64,000 nucleotides of DNA from Micromonospora sp. ATCC 39149 (GCF_000158815.1 NZ_GG657738.1:3124928-3188927), one strand, 5' to 3'. Shown: positions 28,479 to 36,924, counted from the first letter of the stretch. Notes: a model not told the origin generated them from the letters alone. Numbers and translations are program-made.

Positions 28479-29774
28479 ATGTTCCTTCTCAGATCCATCA
28501 CGTTCGCTGTGGTTGCCACGCTCGCGGCGCTGAGTGTCGCGGTCGTGGCGCCAAGCGCTCAGGCCGCCACGTCTGACACCACCCCGCCAACGGCACCCAC
28601 CGACCTGACCTGGTCGGCGACGTGTGCCGGGGTGGTGACCTTCAACTGGAGCGCCGCCACCGACAACGTCGGCGTCACCGGCTACGAGGTGTTCCGGGAA
28701 GTGAGCAGCGGCGAGTTCGCGTTAGCCGGCACCACCACCACGACCACGTTCATCGAACCCCGTATAGCCGGTCTGCGTTATCAGGTGCGGGCCCGGGACG
28801 CCGCCGGCAACACCTCGCCGTTCACCGCGCCGGTCATCCCGGTGCCGCCACCGTGCCCAGCGCCGGACACCGATGCGCCATCCACCCCCGGCAACCCGAC
28901 CGCGATCGTCACCTGCGGTGCGGCCCTGCTGGGCTGGACCGCGTCCACGGACAACGTCGGTGTCACCGGATACGAGGTCTGGAGCGCGCCTGGCACCAGC
29001 GGCGGAGCGTTCGCGCACGTCGCCACCGTGACGACGACATCGTTCATCGCGAACGGCCCGGGCATCTTCCGCTTCCAGGTGCGGGCCCGCGACGCGGCCG
29101 GCAACAGGTCACCGTTCACCCCGCCGATCAACGTAGTCGTCCCGGCCTGCCCGAACGAGACCCAGCCGCCCACCATGCCAGGCGCCCCCACCGCGTCCGG
29201 CACGACCACGACACAGACCACCCTGACCTGGGCTCCGTCCACCGACAACTTCGCCGTCACCAGGTACGAAATCTACCGGGCGCCCGGCCCAGCCGGCGGG
29301 ACCTTCACCCAGGTCGGCACGTCAACCACCACGACGTTCACCGACACCGGCCTGGCTCCAGCCACCACCTACCGCTACCAGGTCCAGGCCCGCGATCACG
29401 CCGGCAACACCTCCCCGTTCTCCGCCGCGGTCACCGTCACCACCCCCGGCGGTGCGGGCGGTTGCCAGGCCACGTCGACCCTGCAAACCGGCTGGAACAC
29501 CGGCTACATCCTGCAGCCCAACACCGTCACCAACACCGACAGGACCACCCTCAACAGCTGGACCGTCACCATTACCCTGCCACCCGGACACACCGTGACC
29601 GGCTACTGGAACGCCGCAGTCACGGTATCGGGCCAGACCGTGACCGCCCGCGGGATCACCGGCCAGAACGCCGCGATCGCGCCCGGAGCCTTCACCTCAT
29701 GGGGAATGCAGGTCAGCCGGCCCAACGGCGACACCGCGATCCCGACCACCGCGACCTGCACAAGCAGCCGGTGA
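28479..29774 (+). CDS. Secreted three-FN3 plus CBM2 protein without catalytic domain
   Basis: The 431-residue protein starts at ATG 28479 with GGGAGG upstream. The signal peptide ends in 'PSAQA' (about 28). Three fibronectin type III domains follow (about 35-125, 130-225, 232-322), each with the 'ASTDNVGVTGYEV' and 'QVRARDAAGN(T/R)SPF' type motifs. A C-terminal CBM2 (about 328-431) begins at 'GGCQATSTLQTGWNTGYI' and ends in 'TATCTSS'. No catalytic module is present, so it may act as a cellulose-bound scaffold or disruptor. Its operator suggests cellobiose-type induction, and the LacI gene sits immediately upstream. Confidence 0.88.
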   Translation: MFLLRSITFAVVATLAALSVAVVAPSAQAATSDTTPPTAPTDLTWSATCAGVVTFNWSAATDNVGVTGYEVFREVSSGEFALAGTTTTTTFIEPRIAGLRYQVRARDAAGNTSPFTAPVIPVPPPCPAPDTDAPSTPGNPTAIVTCGAALLGWTASTDNVGVTGYEVWSAPGTSGGAFAHVATVTTTSFIANGPGIFRFQVRARDAAGNRSPFTPPINVVVPACPNETQPPTMPGAPTASGTTTTQTTLTWAPSTDNFAVTRYEIYRAPGPAGGTFTQVGTSTTTTFTDTGLAPATTYRYQVQARDHAGNTSPFSAAVTVTTPGGAGGCQATSTLQTGWNTGYILQPNTVTNTDRTTLNSWTVTITLPPGHTVTGYWNAAVTVSGQTVTARGITGQNAAIAPGAFTSWGMQVSRPNGDTAIPTTATCTSSR

Positions 29775-29881
29775 GATTCGTGTGCTAGACAAACCCGACG
29801 ATCCCCGGCTCCCGTGGGCCATGAGCACCGGCCTCAACGGATGATCCATGAGCCCACGACCGGCCCGTTACGCTGCCCCCC

Positions 29882-30856
29882 GTGCAGAGTACGACCAAGC
29901 GGCGGCTGAGCCCCGATGCGCTCGACACGATGCTGCGCGCGGCGATGGGCGTGGGATGCCACGTCGAGGCCGAACTGTGTGACGGCTGGTTCAACACGGC
30001 GTACCGGATCCGCCTCGACGACGGACGCGGCGCCGTCGTCAAGCTCGCACCACCTCGGCAGGCGCCGGTGCTGCGGTACGAACGGGGGATCCTGGCCACC
30101 GAGGCCCTCGTGTATCGGCTGGCGTCCGCGGTCCCCGACATCCCGCTGCCCGAGCTGCTCCACGCCGATGAGGAGTTCCTCGTGCTGTCGGCGCTCAGCG
30201 GCGCGCCGTGGGACAAGGCACGCGACCACCTGCCGGCCGAGGCCACGCCGGTGTTGCTACGCGAACTCGGCCACATCACCGCTCGCCTCCACACCATAGT
30301 CTCGCCGGACGAGCAGTTCGGATACCCGGCGCCCGAATCCGCGCTTACCGGGGGCACGTGGCGCGAAGCGTTCACCGCGATGGTGACCGCCGTTCTCGTC
30401 GACGCGCAGCACTGGCGCTCCCCGCTCGGCATGACCCCAGACGAGGTGCTGGCGCTGGTCGACACGCACGCTCATGTGCTGGACGACGTGGACACACCCA
30501 CACTTGTCCACTTTGATCTGTGGCCCGGCAACATCTTCGTCACCGGCGACGGCGAGCCCCGCATCACCGGCCTGATCGACCACGAGCGTGCGTTCTGGGG
30601 AGACGCGGCAGCCGAACTCGTATCCCTGGAATTCTGCGGCCCGATCGACGCCCACAGCGAGCTCGTCGCCGGATACCGCGAGGCGGGCGGGCGGCTCGAC
30701 TTCGACGAGTCACTGATCCGCCGACTCGCGCTGTACCGCCTGTACCTCGGCTTGATCCTGGTCATCGAATGCGGACCACGCGGCTACGGCCCCGAGCACC
30801 TCGCCTTCTGCCAGGACATGCTCGCCAACTGGGCCACCGCACTGCGCGACCTGTAG
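29882..30856 (+). CDS. Aminoglycoside-phosphotransferase-fold kinase
   Basis: The 324-residue protein starts at GTG 29882. The APH fold is shown by the nucleotide-binding 'GWFNTAYRIRLDDGRGAVVKLAPP' in parts (about 35-60), the catalytic loop 'LVHFDLWPGNIFV' (Asp, about 209-221) and the metal-binding 'ITGLIDHERAFWGDAAAEL' (Asp, about 230-248). Members phosphorylate antibiotics, choline, sugars or small alcohols. No resistance to a specific drug can be claimed. It stands alone between the FN3-CBM2 gene and the convergent protease group. Confidence 0.85.
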   Translation: MQSTTKRRLSPDALDTMLRAAMGVGCHVEAELCDGWFNTAYRIRLDDGRGAVVKLAPPRQAPVLRYERGILATEALVYRLASAVPDIPLPELLHADEEFLVLSALSGAPWDKARDHLPAEATPVLLRELGHITARLHTIVSPDEQFGYPAPESALTGGTWREAFTAMVTAVLVDAQHWRSPLGMTPDEVLALVDTHAHVLDDVDTPTLVHFDLWPGNIFVTGDGEPRITGLIDHERAFWGDAAAELVSLEFCGPIDAHSELVAGYREAGGRLDFDESLIRRLALYRLYLGLILVIECGPRGYGPEHLAFCQDMLANWATALRDL

Positions 30857-30895
30857 TGGGGCAGGGATCTCGACGGCCCGGTCCAGGAACATGCT

Positions 30896-31843
30896 CTAAT
30901 ACTGAGTATAGATGCGGCTGAACCCATCGACCTTCCACATCGTCGCGTCAATGCCGCATTCTCCATAACCGATTTTGAAATAACCTCTTTCGAGCCCCGG
31001 CTGATATTGTTCATTTTCGAACCTGGGCACCTGACCCCACCCGGTGTTCCATTGGTTCTTGCATAGCCAGGCTTGTTCGTAATCGTTGTAGCCGACGACG
31101 CAGACACAGTGACCACCTTCCTGACCGCCCCACCTGTGCTTGTAGACACCACCACTGTAGTGACGAAAGTCTTCGTAGATGGTGAAGCATGTGGTGAGAG
31201 GGGCGGTTGTCAGCCAAGCCTTCATCATTGAAGGATCGCTAGTCCAGGAGTAGCCGCTGATAACGGTGAGCTCATTCTGCCAGTCATTACAGAGATTGCA
31301 GGGCTGATCACCTGGAGTGTAGGGGAAGCACGACTCGGGCACGATACCAACGCGCTCCGCATATTGGAACGCCGCAGAGGGGTACCAACCATTGCGGCAC
31401 CCATAGGATCCTCCGCAGTAGAACAGTTGCGCCGGAGACAGTTCGGGAAGGACGTTCCCATTAGGATCGGTGTAAGCGATGTTCTCCGCGATTCGAGCTG
31501 CCGCTTCTATCGTCGCCGTGACCCCGAATGCGACGCAGGAGCCGCAGCTCCCCTGATCCCTGATCGGGTTGACGAATGAACGAGCGATACCGTTCATGTT
31601 GGTCCAGTTCCATTCGGGCGGAGCCTCGGCGGCAGCTGCTCGGACTACGTCCCGATGCTCCTCCGAGCGTTGCACCCTCTCTTCGAGGGACAATTCATCG
31701 GGCCCGGGGACATACCCCAGACGGGCCCTGAATTCCTCTTTGGACAGCCGCGACACTGATGTCTCTTCGGCAGTCCAGTTCGCTGTCGGATCGGCGGCGA
31801 GACGGGCTTGTAGTTGTTCAAGGAACTCGTTGTCGGCGGGCAT
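30896..31843 (-). CDS. Papain-like (C1) cysteine peptidase without signal peptide
   Basis: The 315-residue protein starts at ATG 31843 with a GAGG site. An N-terminal segment of about 80 residues ('EETSVSRLSKEEFRARLGYVPG') looks like a short propeptide. The mature fold has Gln97 and Cys103 in QGSCGSC, followed by Val where papain has Trp ('CVAFG'). His245 is in 'GGHCVCVVGY' and Asn263 in 'KNQWNTGWG'. Extra Cys pairs suggest disulfides, yet no signal peptide or membrane anchor is seen. The gene is clearly poorer in G+C than its neighbours, suggesting transfer. A chagasin-type inhibitor gene lies 30 bp upstream, likely in the same transcript. Confidence 0.9.
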   Translation of the reverse strand: MPADNEFLEQLQARLAADPTANWTAEETSVSRLSKEEFRARLGYVPGPDELSLEERVQRSEEHRDVVRAAAAEAPPEWNWTNMNGIARSFVNPIRDQGSCGSCVAFGVTATIEAAARIAENIAYTDPNGNVLPELSPAQLFYCGGSYGCRNGWYPSAAFQYAERVGIVPESCFPYTPGDQPCNLCNDWQNELTVISGYSWTSDPSMMKAWLTTAPLTTCFTIYEDFRHYSGGVYKHRWGGQEGGHCVCVVGYNDYEQAWLCKNQWNTGWGQVPRFENEQYQPGLERGYFKIGYGECGIDATMWKVDGFSRIYTQY

Positions 31844-31873
31844 TGTTCCTCACTCTCCATAGGCGCTGGCGCG

Positions 31874-32188
31874 TCAACTGACCCGCAGAGTGATCTGCAT
31901 GGTGTCGACGATTTCACCGCTCCAACTGCGTGCGAGTTCGAGCCGAACATGAGCGGCTCCGGAGCGTGTTGTGCGCAGGCAAATCTCGCGGCTCCCTCCG
32001 GCGCCCGGTCTGCCCGGCGCGCTCGGAGAGTACTCCGAGCTGACAGTCTCCACCGGACCCTCGGCTACCGCGACAGCCCACCTGAAACCCGTGGTGGCAT
32101 TCTCTTCCAAAACGACGAGCACGGTTTCGCCGGGCTTGGTTTCAAGCTCGACCTCTGCGGCGGCGTGCTCGATGACATAGTCAGCCAT
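31874..32188 (-). CDS. Chagasin-family (I42) cysteine peptidase inhibitor
   Basis: The 104-residue protein shows the three chagasin loops: 'NATTGF' (30-35, canonical NPTTGF), the Gly-rich 'GAGGSRE' (62-68) and 'ARSWSG' (86-91, canonical RPW). No signal peptide is present. Family members plug the active cleft of papain-like C1 peptidases. The gene sits just upstream of exactly such a peptidase, so a cognate inhibitor, perhaps guarding the cytoplasm, is likely. The start ATG 32188 has no good ribosome site but overlaps the stop of a tiny leader frame (ATGGCTGA). Confidence 0.88.
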   Translation of the reverse strand: MADYVIEHAAAEVELETKPGETVLVVLEENATTGFRWAVAVAEGPVETVSSEYSPSAPGRPGAGGSREICLRTTRSGAAHVRLELARSWSGEIVDTMQITLRVS

Positions 32189-32210
32189 TGGTGCGCGGCT
32201 TCGTCGACAT
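32181..32210 (-). CDS. Possible 9-codon leader frame overlapping the chagasin start
   Basis: ATG 32210, preceded by GGGGAAAG, encodes MSTKPRTNG and stops within ATGGCTGA, which also contains the chagasin start. Translational coupling would explain the missing ribosome site. It may be chance. Confidence 0.25.
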   Translation of the reverse strand: MSTKPRTNG

Positions 32211-32290
32211 AATTCTTTCCCCGTGTTGCACGTTGCACCACTTCCCGGACTGGAAGTTACCAGGTTCTCACCCTCGTCGTGCCGAGACAG

Positions 32291-33316
32291 TCAGACTGGG
32301 GCGCGGCTCTCCTGGAGTGAGTGCTGATCACCCGGTGAGGGTGTAGCGCCCGCGGTTGTGCTGTTATCGCTTTTGATGGATGCCTTGGTGTTCTTGTTGC
32401 GGGCGGAGGGTCCAGTAGGCGTCGAAGTCACCTGTGCGGCCTTGAGTGCCGTGTCGAGTGCCTGGTCGGCCGGAACGGGTACATCGGGGACCACTCCGAC
32501 GCCTTCCCAGTTGGTGCCGGTGACGCTGTTGATGGTCCGGGCGGTCGGCACAGTCACGAGGATGTGTTCGGTGACCGCGTGGCGGGCCGTCGGATGCGCA
32601 CCGCCACGTGTCGTCTCACCGACGACGATCGCCCGACCGTGCGCCTGAAGGGTGTACGCCACGTCCTCGCCCCCGGAGAACGTGATCGCGCTGGTGAGCA
32701 CATAGACCGGGCGGCCCGTGTAGCGCGGCGCGGGAAGGTGCGCGGTCGTCCAGAACTGGCGTGTGGCGCCGGTGGACCGCTCGTAGATGTCGTTGAGGTG
32801 CACCTGGTCGTCGCGGAAGAAGTAGCTGCACCACATCGCGGCCCCCTCCGGTGCCCCGCCGAGGCATGCACGCAGGTCCAGAATCAGCGCGGAACTGTGG
32901 GCGACCAACTGCATGGCCGCGCCGATCGCGCTGGCGCCTTCGTCGGCATACGCGATGCGCCGGACGTCGACGAGCCCGACGTTCCCGCCCAAGTGCTCGA
33001 CGCGGCGGACCCCCTGGTTCTCCGCCCGGAGCAGCGCGAGGAACGCGGCACGCCCCCCGTCCTCGTCCGCCGGATCCAGCGACTGCGGCTGGTCCACCCA
33101 CAGCAGCCGCAGATGCTTGTCCGGGCACACCTTCTGCAGGTGAGCGGTCACCGTCTCGCAGAGCACCGGCCCGTCCAGGTCGTCGTACTCGCCTGCCGCG
33201 AGACGGCGCCGGATCGCGGCGTCGATGTCCACGGCCTTCTCGGGAAAGACGTACCCTGCCTCGATCCGATCCAGGGCCTGTCCGATTATCTGTTCGTTTG
33301 TGAGCACGGCGGGCAT
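32291..33316 (-). CDS. S41-family (C-terminal-processing-like) serine peptidase, cytosolic
   Basis: The 341-residue protein lacks a signal peptide. The N-terminal helical domain ('IGQALDRIEAGYVFPEKA') is that of IRBP/tricorn-core-like S41 members. The catalytic part has 'GLVDVRRI', 'LILDLRACLGGAPEGA' (about 144-159) and the nucleophile region 'TSAITFSGGEDVAY' (Ser214 with Glu217), then 'VVGETTRGGAHP'. The last 50 residues are a polar Ser/Thr/Pro/Lys tail. It reads towards the chagasin gene, 102 bp away, so three proteolysis genes run together. It might mature or be controlled by that pair, but nothing in the sequence proves this. Confidence 0.83.
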   Translation of the reverse strand: MPAVLTNEQIIGQALDRIEAGYVFPEKAVDIDAAIRRRLAAGEYDDLDGPVLCETVTAHLQKVCPDKHLRLLWVDQPQSLDPADEDGGRAAFLALLRAENQGVRRVEHLGGNVGLVDVRRIAYADEGASAIGAAMQLVAHSSALILDLRACLGGAPEGAAMWCSYFFRDDQVHLNDIYERSTGATRQFWTTAHLPAPRYTGRPVYVLTSAITFSGGEDVAYTLQAHGRAIVVGETTRGGAHPTARHAVTEHILVTVPTARTINSVTGTNWEGVGVVPDVPVPADQALDTALKAAQVTSTPTGPSARNKNTKASIKSDNSTTAGATPSPGDQHSLQESRAPV

Positions 33317-33452
33317 GCTAGGCCGCAGACAGCCTCATGACCGCCGAATTTCCGCGCAGGCCCAGGTGCCACGAGGTGTGGCCGTAGCCGCCCAGCCCGC
33401 TGGGAACCTCCCATGAAAGCCAGGGCGCACAAGGCTTCCCGAAGGAATGGAC

Positions 33453-33488
33453 TGTAGCTACGCTAGCGTAGCTACAGAACCGTAGCTA
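33453..33488. promoter_or_regulatory. 24-bp perfect palindrome plus half-site, TetR operator
   Basis: Positions 33453-33476 are a perfect palindrome with half-site TGTAGCTACGCT, followed by a third CGTAGCTA copy (33481-33488) abutting the TetR start. It is the obvious autoregulatory site and may also reach the divergent S41 promoter. Confidence 0.85.
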
Positions 33489-33490
33489 TC

Positions 33491-34123
33491 ATGGTCGTCA
33501 TGGTTGCTGGTGCTGCGCACGGGAGAAGCCGGCGCTCCCTGGCCGACGTAGTGGACGCCTGCCGGGCGGCAGTGCTCGCCGAGGTGGCGGAGACCGGCTT
33601 TGGCCGGCTGGCCGTCGAGGGCGTGGCCCGACGCGCCGGGGTCGCGAAGACCTCGATCTACCGGCACTGGCCGTCGGTGGAGGAGCTGCTGCTCGATGCG
33701 CTCAGCCATGCCCATCCCGTCGAGGTGGCCACACCCGGTGGCGGCAACCTGCGCTCGGACCTGCTGCGCTCGCTGGAGCAGTTGGTCGGCTGGCTCGGCG
33801 CGCCCACCGCGCCGGCCGTCGCGGCGATCCTCAACGAGCGGCAGCGCCGGCCGGATCTCGTCGAGGCCCTCTACACCCGGGTCTTCGACACCCACGGCGG
33901 CCGGTTCACCCGCACCGTCATCGAGCACTACGCCGAACGCGGCGAGATCGACGCCCGGCTGGTTACGCCGATCGTCGTCGACATCGGCGAGGCCCTGGTG
34001 ATCAAACACCAGATCGACACCGGGCAACTGCCCAGCGCCGAGGTCCGTGCGGCGATCGTCGACCAGGCGATCCTGCCCGCCCTCTGTTTCCCACCCGTAC
34101 CCGATGAAGGTAACTCGACATGA
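33491..34123 (+). CDS. TetR-family transcriptional regulator
   Basis: A 210-residue protein. The helix-turn-helix is 'FGRLAVEGVARRAGVAKTSIYRHWPSVEELLLDAL' in parts (about 36-70), with an all-helical C-terminal TetR_C-type ligand domain ('RPDLVEALYTRVFDTHGG', 'ERGEIDARLVTPIVVDIGEAL'). The start could be ATG 33491 or 33500; no ribosome site precedes either, so the message may be leaderless. It overlaps the next gene by 4 nt (ATGA), making a regulator-hydrolase operon under the palindrome just upstream. Confidence 0.9.
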   Translation: MVVMVAGAAHGRSRRSLADVVDACRAAVLAEVAETGFGRLAVEGVARRAGVAKTSIYRHWPSVEELLLDALSHAHPVEVATPGGGNLRSDLLRSLEQLVGWLGAPTAPAVAAILNERQRRPDLVEALYTRVFDTHGGRFTRTVIEHYAERGEIDARLVTPIVVDIGEALVIKHQIDTGQLPSAEVRAAIVDQAILPALCFPPVPDEGNST

Positions 34124-35592
34124 CCACGACGCGGCCCGACATGCCCGCGATCCCGCCCGCCGTCGTACAGGTGGACTGGAATACGGCGATCGGCACCTCC
34201 CGCACCACCCTGACCACCCACCTGTGGACGGCACCCCCGCTACGGCGAGGTTCCCCGATTCACGACAAGGCCTTCGACGCCCTACGCGAGCTGCGCGTCG
34301 ACCTCGCCCGCTTCCTGCCCTGGTTCTCCCACCCTCGGATCGCGGTGCCCGCGCTGACCCCACCGACCGCCGCAGAGACGTCGTGGAACTTCGAACTGCT
34401 CGACCCTTTCGTCGACGACTTCGTCAACGCCGCCGACGGCCGACCCATCGTGGCCAACTTCGCAACGATCCCGACCTGGATGTTCGTCACCCCGGAGCCG
34501 GTGACGGTGCCGGACGACCCGGAAGAGATCCAGTGGGACTACGAGCAGGGCACCGAGCTGCGCGATCCCACCTGCGCCGAGGTCGCCGACTACTTCCACA
34601 GGGTGGCCAGCTGGTACATCGCCGGTGGGTTCACCGACGAGCTAGGCCGCTGGCACGAGTCCGGCCACCACTACCGCTTCGCCTACTGGGAGGTGCTCTG
34701 CGAACCCGACATCGGTCACCGCCTCGCCCCGGAGACCTACACCCGGCTCTACGACGCGATCGTGACGCGGCTGGCACCGCTGGACCCGGACATGAGGTTC
34801 ATCGGCCTGTCGCTCAGCCATGTCCACCACCAGCCGGAGTACTTCTGGAACTTCCTCGACCCGGCCAACCACGCCGACGGTGTCCGGCTCGATGCGTTCT
34901 CGTACCACTTCTACGCCTCACCCGAGATCGCCAACCCGTTCAGCGAGTTGGGCAACGCCCCGTACGCGCACTGGCGGGACATCTTCTTCGCCCAGGCCGA
35001 CGCGTTCGTCGACCAGGTGCGTTTCATCGACTCCATCCGTCGCCGTCTCGCGCCCGACACCGCGACGTTCGTCAACGAGCTGGGCACCTACCCGCCCGAC
35101 GTGATGAACCCGAAGCCAAACATCCCGGACGAATACTGGGCACTGAGCGCCTCCGTCCAGTCATATCTGTGGTCGAGGCTTGTGGAACTCGGCATCGACC
35201 TGGTCGGCATCGCCGAGTTCATGGACTACCCCGGCATGATTCCCGGCACCAGCCTCATCGACTGGGACACCGGCACGCCCAACGCCCGCTACCACGCCCT
35301 CGCCCTGCTGCTGCGACACTTCAGACCCGGCGACGCGCTGATGGCCACGACCACGGGCGCACCCGGCTTCCCAGACCCGCGCATCCACGCTCAAGCCTTC
35401 CTGACCGCCGACGGTCAGCGAAAGCTCCTCCTCGTCAACAAGACGGCCGCCCCGGTCACCGTCGTCCTTCCGCAAGACCTCAGCCGGGCGATGCTGGAGC
35501 AGACCGGCGTCAGCACGGTCGCCGGATCCCCAGCAACCGTCAGCGAGGAAATCACGCTCGACGCCCACGCCACCGCCGTCGTCTCCTACTGA
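34120..35592 (+). CDS. Cytosolic GH-A clan (GH39-like) glycoside hydrolase
   Basis: The 490-residue protein has no signal peptide. The (beta/alpha)8 barrel shows 'LRVDLARFLPWF', 'FAYWEVLCEPDIG' (about 188-200; Glu of 'CEP' is the candidate acid, with Cys where clan GH-A normally has Asn), 'DAFSYHFYASP' and the candidate nucleophile Glu in 'TFVNELGTYP' (about 323-332). The C-terminal 100 residues form a beta-sandwich ('RKLLLVNKTAAPVTVVLP'). GH39-type beta-xylosidase or a related glycosidase is the closest guess. It is co-expressed with TetR through the 4-nt overlap; a strong terminator follows. Confidence 0.78.
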   Translation: MTTTRPDMPAIPPAVVQVDWNTAIGTSRTTLTTHLWTAPPLRRGSPIHDKAFDALRELRVDLARFLPWFSHPRIAVPALTPPTAAETSWNFELLDPFVDDFVNAADGRPIVANFATIPTWMFVTPEPVTVPDDPEEIQWDYEQGTELRDPTCAEVADYFHRVASWYIAGGFTDELGRWHESGHHYRFAYWEVLCEPDIGHRLAPETYTRLYDAIVTRLAPLDPDMRFIGLSLSHVHHQPEYFWNFLDPANHADGVRLDAFSYHFYASPEIANPFSELGNAPYAHWRDIFFAQADAFVDQVRFIDSIRRRLAPDTATFVNELGTYPPDVMNPKPNIPDEYWALSASVQSYLWSRLVELGIDLVGIAEFMDYPGMIPGTSLIDWDTGTPNARYHALALLLRHFRPGDALMATTTGAPGFPDPRIHAQAFLTADGQRKLLLVNKTAAPVTVVLPQDLSRAMLEQTGVSTVAGSPATVSEEITLDAHATAVVSY

Positions 35593-35600
35593 CCCGACTG

Positions 35601-35642
35601 TGCGGTACGACCGGAGCCTGCCCGCGCTCCGGTCGTACCGCA
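35601..35642 (+). terminator. Terminator with perfect 17-bp arms
   Basis: TGCGGTACGACCGGAGC (35601-35617) and its exact complement (35626-35642) around an 8-nt loop, 8 bp after the glycosidase stop. It may also serve the convergent membrane-protein gene. Confidence 0.85.
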
Positions 35643-35649
35643 TGCCGCA

Positions 35650-35961
35650 TCACGGGCGGTCGGCGGTCCCGGATTGCGCGTGTTGATCGGTGACCGCCGC
35701 GGGAGGAAGCGGCGCTGAGGTCCGGACCTTGGCGCCCGTCACACCACGCAGTGCGGTGAGGCCGATGCCCAGCCAGATGATGTTGAGCACGGTCGATGGC
35801 CATGCCTGGTGAAACGCGCCGTTGACTGCGAGCCCGCCGGCACCCGCGAGATTGAGCAGGTGGTACCGCGTCCCCACAGCGAGCCGTCCGCTGGACAGCC
35901 GGGCGTAGGCAAGCAGAAGACCGGCCGCGCCGGCCCAGCCGATGGCGTCGGCGACAAGCAT
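35650..35961 (-). CDS. Small membrane protein, CBU_0592-like
   Basis: The 103-residue protein has two or three hydrophobic helices. It matches the pattern 'IGWAGAAGLLLAYA', 'YHLLNLAGAGGLAVNGAFHQAWPSTVLNIIWLGIG' (in parts) of the CBU_0592-type small integral membrane family. Its function is unknown. The last 30 residues are polar. It follows the cyclase gene on the same strand by only 6 bp, so the two probably share a transcript and a LysR-controlled promoter. Confidence 0.7.
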   Translation of the reverse strand: MLVADAIGWAGAAGLLLAYARLSSGRLAVGTRYHLLNLAGAGGLAVNGAFHQAWPSTVLNIIWLGIGLTALRGVTGAKVRTSAPLPPAAVTDQHAQSGTADRP

Positions 35962-35967
35962 CGCCGC

Positions 35968-36879
35968 TTACCGCGGCACGATGGCGTAGGCCCGAACTGG
36001 GAACGTGCCGAAGCCGCGTACCCGCGGCGGTGCCGCGTGGAGGCGGGCCCCGGTGACGGGGAGGTCGGCCAGCCCGGTGAGGTGTTCGAGCACCGGGACA
36101 CCGGCGTCGAGCAGGATCGAGTGGGCCGGTCGCTGCCCGCCGCTGTCCGTGTCGTCGATGTTGACGCTGTCGATGCCGACGAGCCGGGCACCAGCGTCGG
36201 CAAGCAGCTTGGCGGCCGGCTCGGTGAGATACGGGGCAGGGCCCCCGTACGCCCCGCTACCCCAGTGCCGGTCCCAGCCGGTGTGCAACAGCACCGCGGC
36301 ACCGGCTAGGTCGAAGGCTGCCAGCGCCTGCGGCCCGATGCCGCGCTGGTCGCTGCCGACGAGGCGCACCACGACCGCGGGCAGGTCTGCGACCGCCTCC
36401 AGCGGCAGGGCGGCCAGGTCGGCTCCGTCTGAATAGCGGTGGTAGGGGCTGTCGAGATAGGTGCCCGTGTTGCCGACCATGCTGATGCGGTCGATGGCGA
36501 ACTCGACGCCCGGCGCGTAGTGAGCACGGGAAGCCTCGCGGGTCAGGTGTGGGGCGATCTCTGGTCCCGGTAGGCCCGGATACGTCGTCATACCGGCCTC
36601 GATCACGTGGTTGAGCTCCACCAGGCGGCGGCCTGCTGCCGCCGGCACAGCGGTCGTGGGCACGCCGCGCGAGCCCTTGTGCGGCTCATGCACCACCCGC
36701 AGCCGGCTGATGCGCACCTGGTCGACCATCAACAGGCCGAGATGGCCAATGAGCAGGTTGGCGATTTCGTCCTCAGCGATGTCGGCGGCCGGCAGGTCGA
36801 GCCGGAACCCCTGCGTCTGCAAGCCACCACCGTTGAGGAAGGTCACCTCGGCGTCGAACACTGCGCGGTACTCGGTCAT
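35968..36879 (-). CDS. Cyclase-family (kynurenine-formamidase-like) hydrolase
   Basis: About 303 residues from ATG 36879; the longer start at 36921 would lie at the edge of the LysR operator. An N-terminal 75-residue extension ('VTFLNGGGLQTQGFRLDLP') precedes the cyclase domain (about 80-303). The metal-binding motif is 'VGNTGTYLDSPYHRY' (Asp and His, about 155-169), with 'LVELNHVIEAGMTTYPGLPGP' at the start and 'RLVGIDSVNIDDTD' later. Family members hydrolyse cyclic or formyl amides using a divalent metal. It is divergent from a LysR regulator, the likely activator. Confidence 0.85.
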   Translation of the reverse strand: MTEYRAVFDAEVTFLNGGGLQTQGFRLDLPAADIAEDEIANLLIGHLGLLMVDQVRISRLRVVHEPHKGSRGVPTTAVPAAAGRRLVELNHVIEAGMTTYPGLPGPEIAPHLTREASRAHYAPGVEFAIDRISMVGNTGTYLDSPYHRYSDGADLAALPLEAVADLPAVVVRLVGSDQRGIGPQALAAFDLAGAAVLLHTGWDRHWGSGAYGGPAPYLTEPAAKLLADAGARLVGIDSVNIDDTDSGGQRPAHSILLDAGVPVLEHLTGLADLPVTGARLHAAPPRVRGFGTFPVRAYAIVPR

Positions 36880-36924
36880 GTAGCCATGCTCCGCCAGCTC
36901 GGTGTTCAGCGGAAGCAGCAATTT

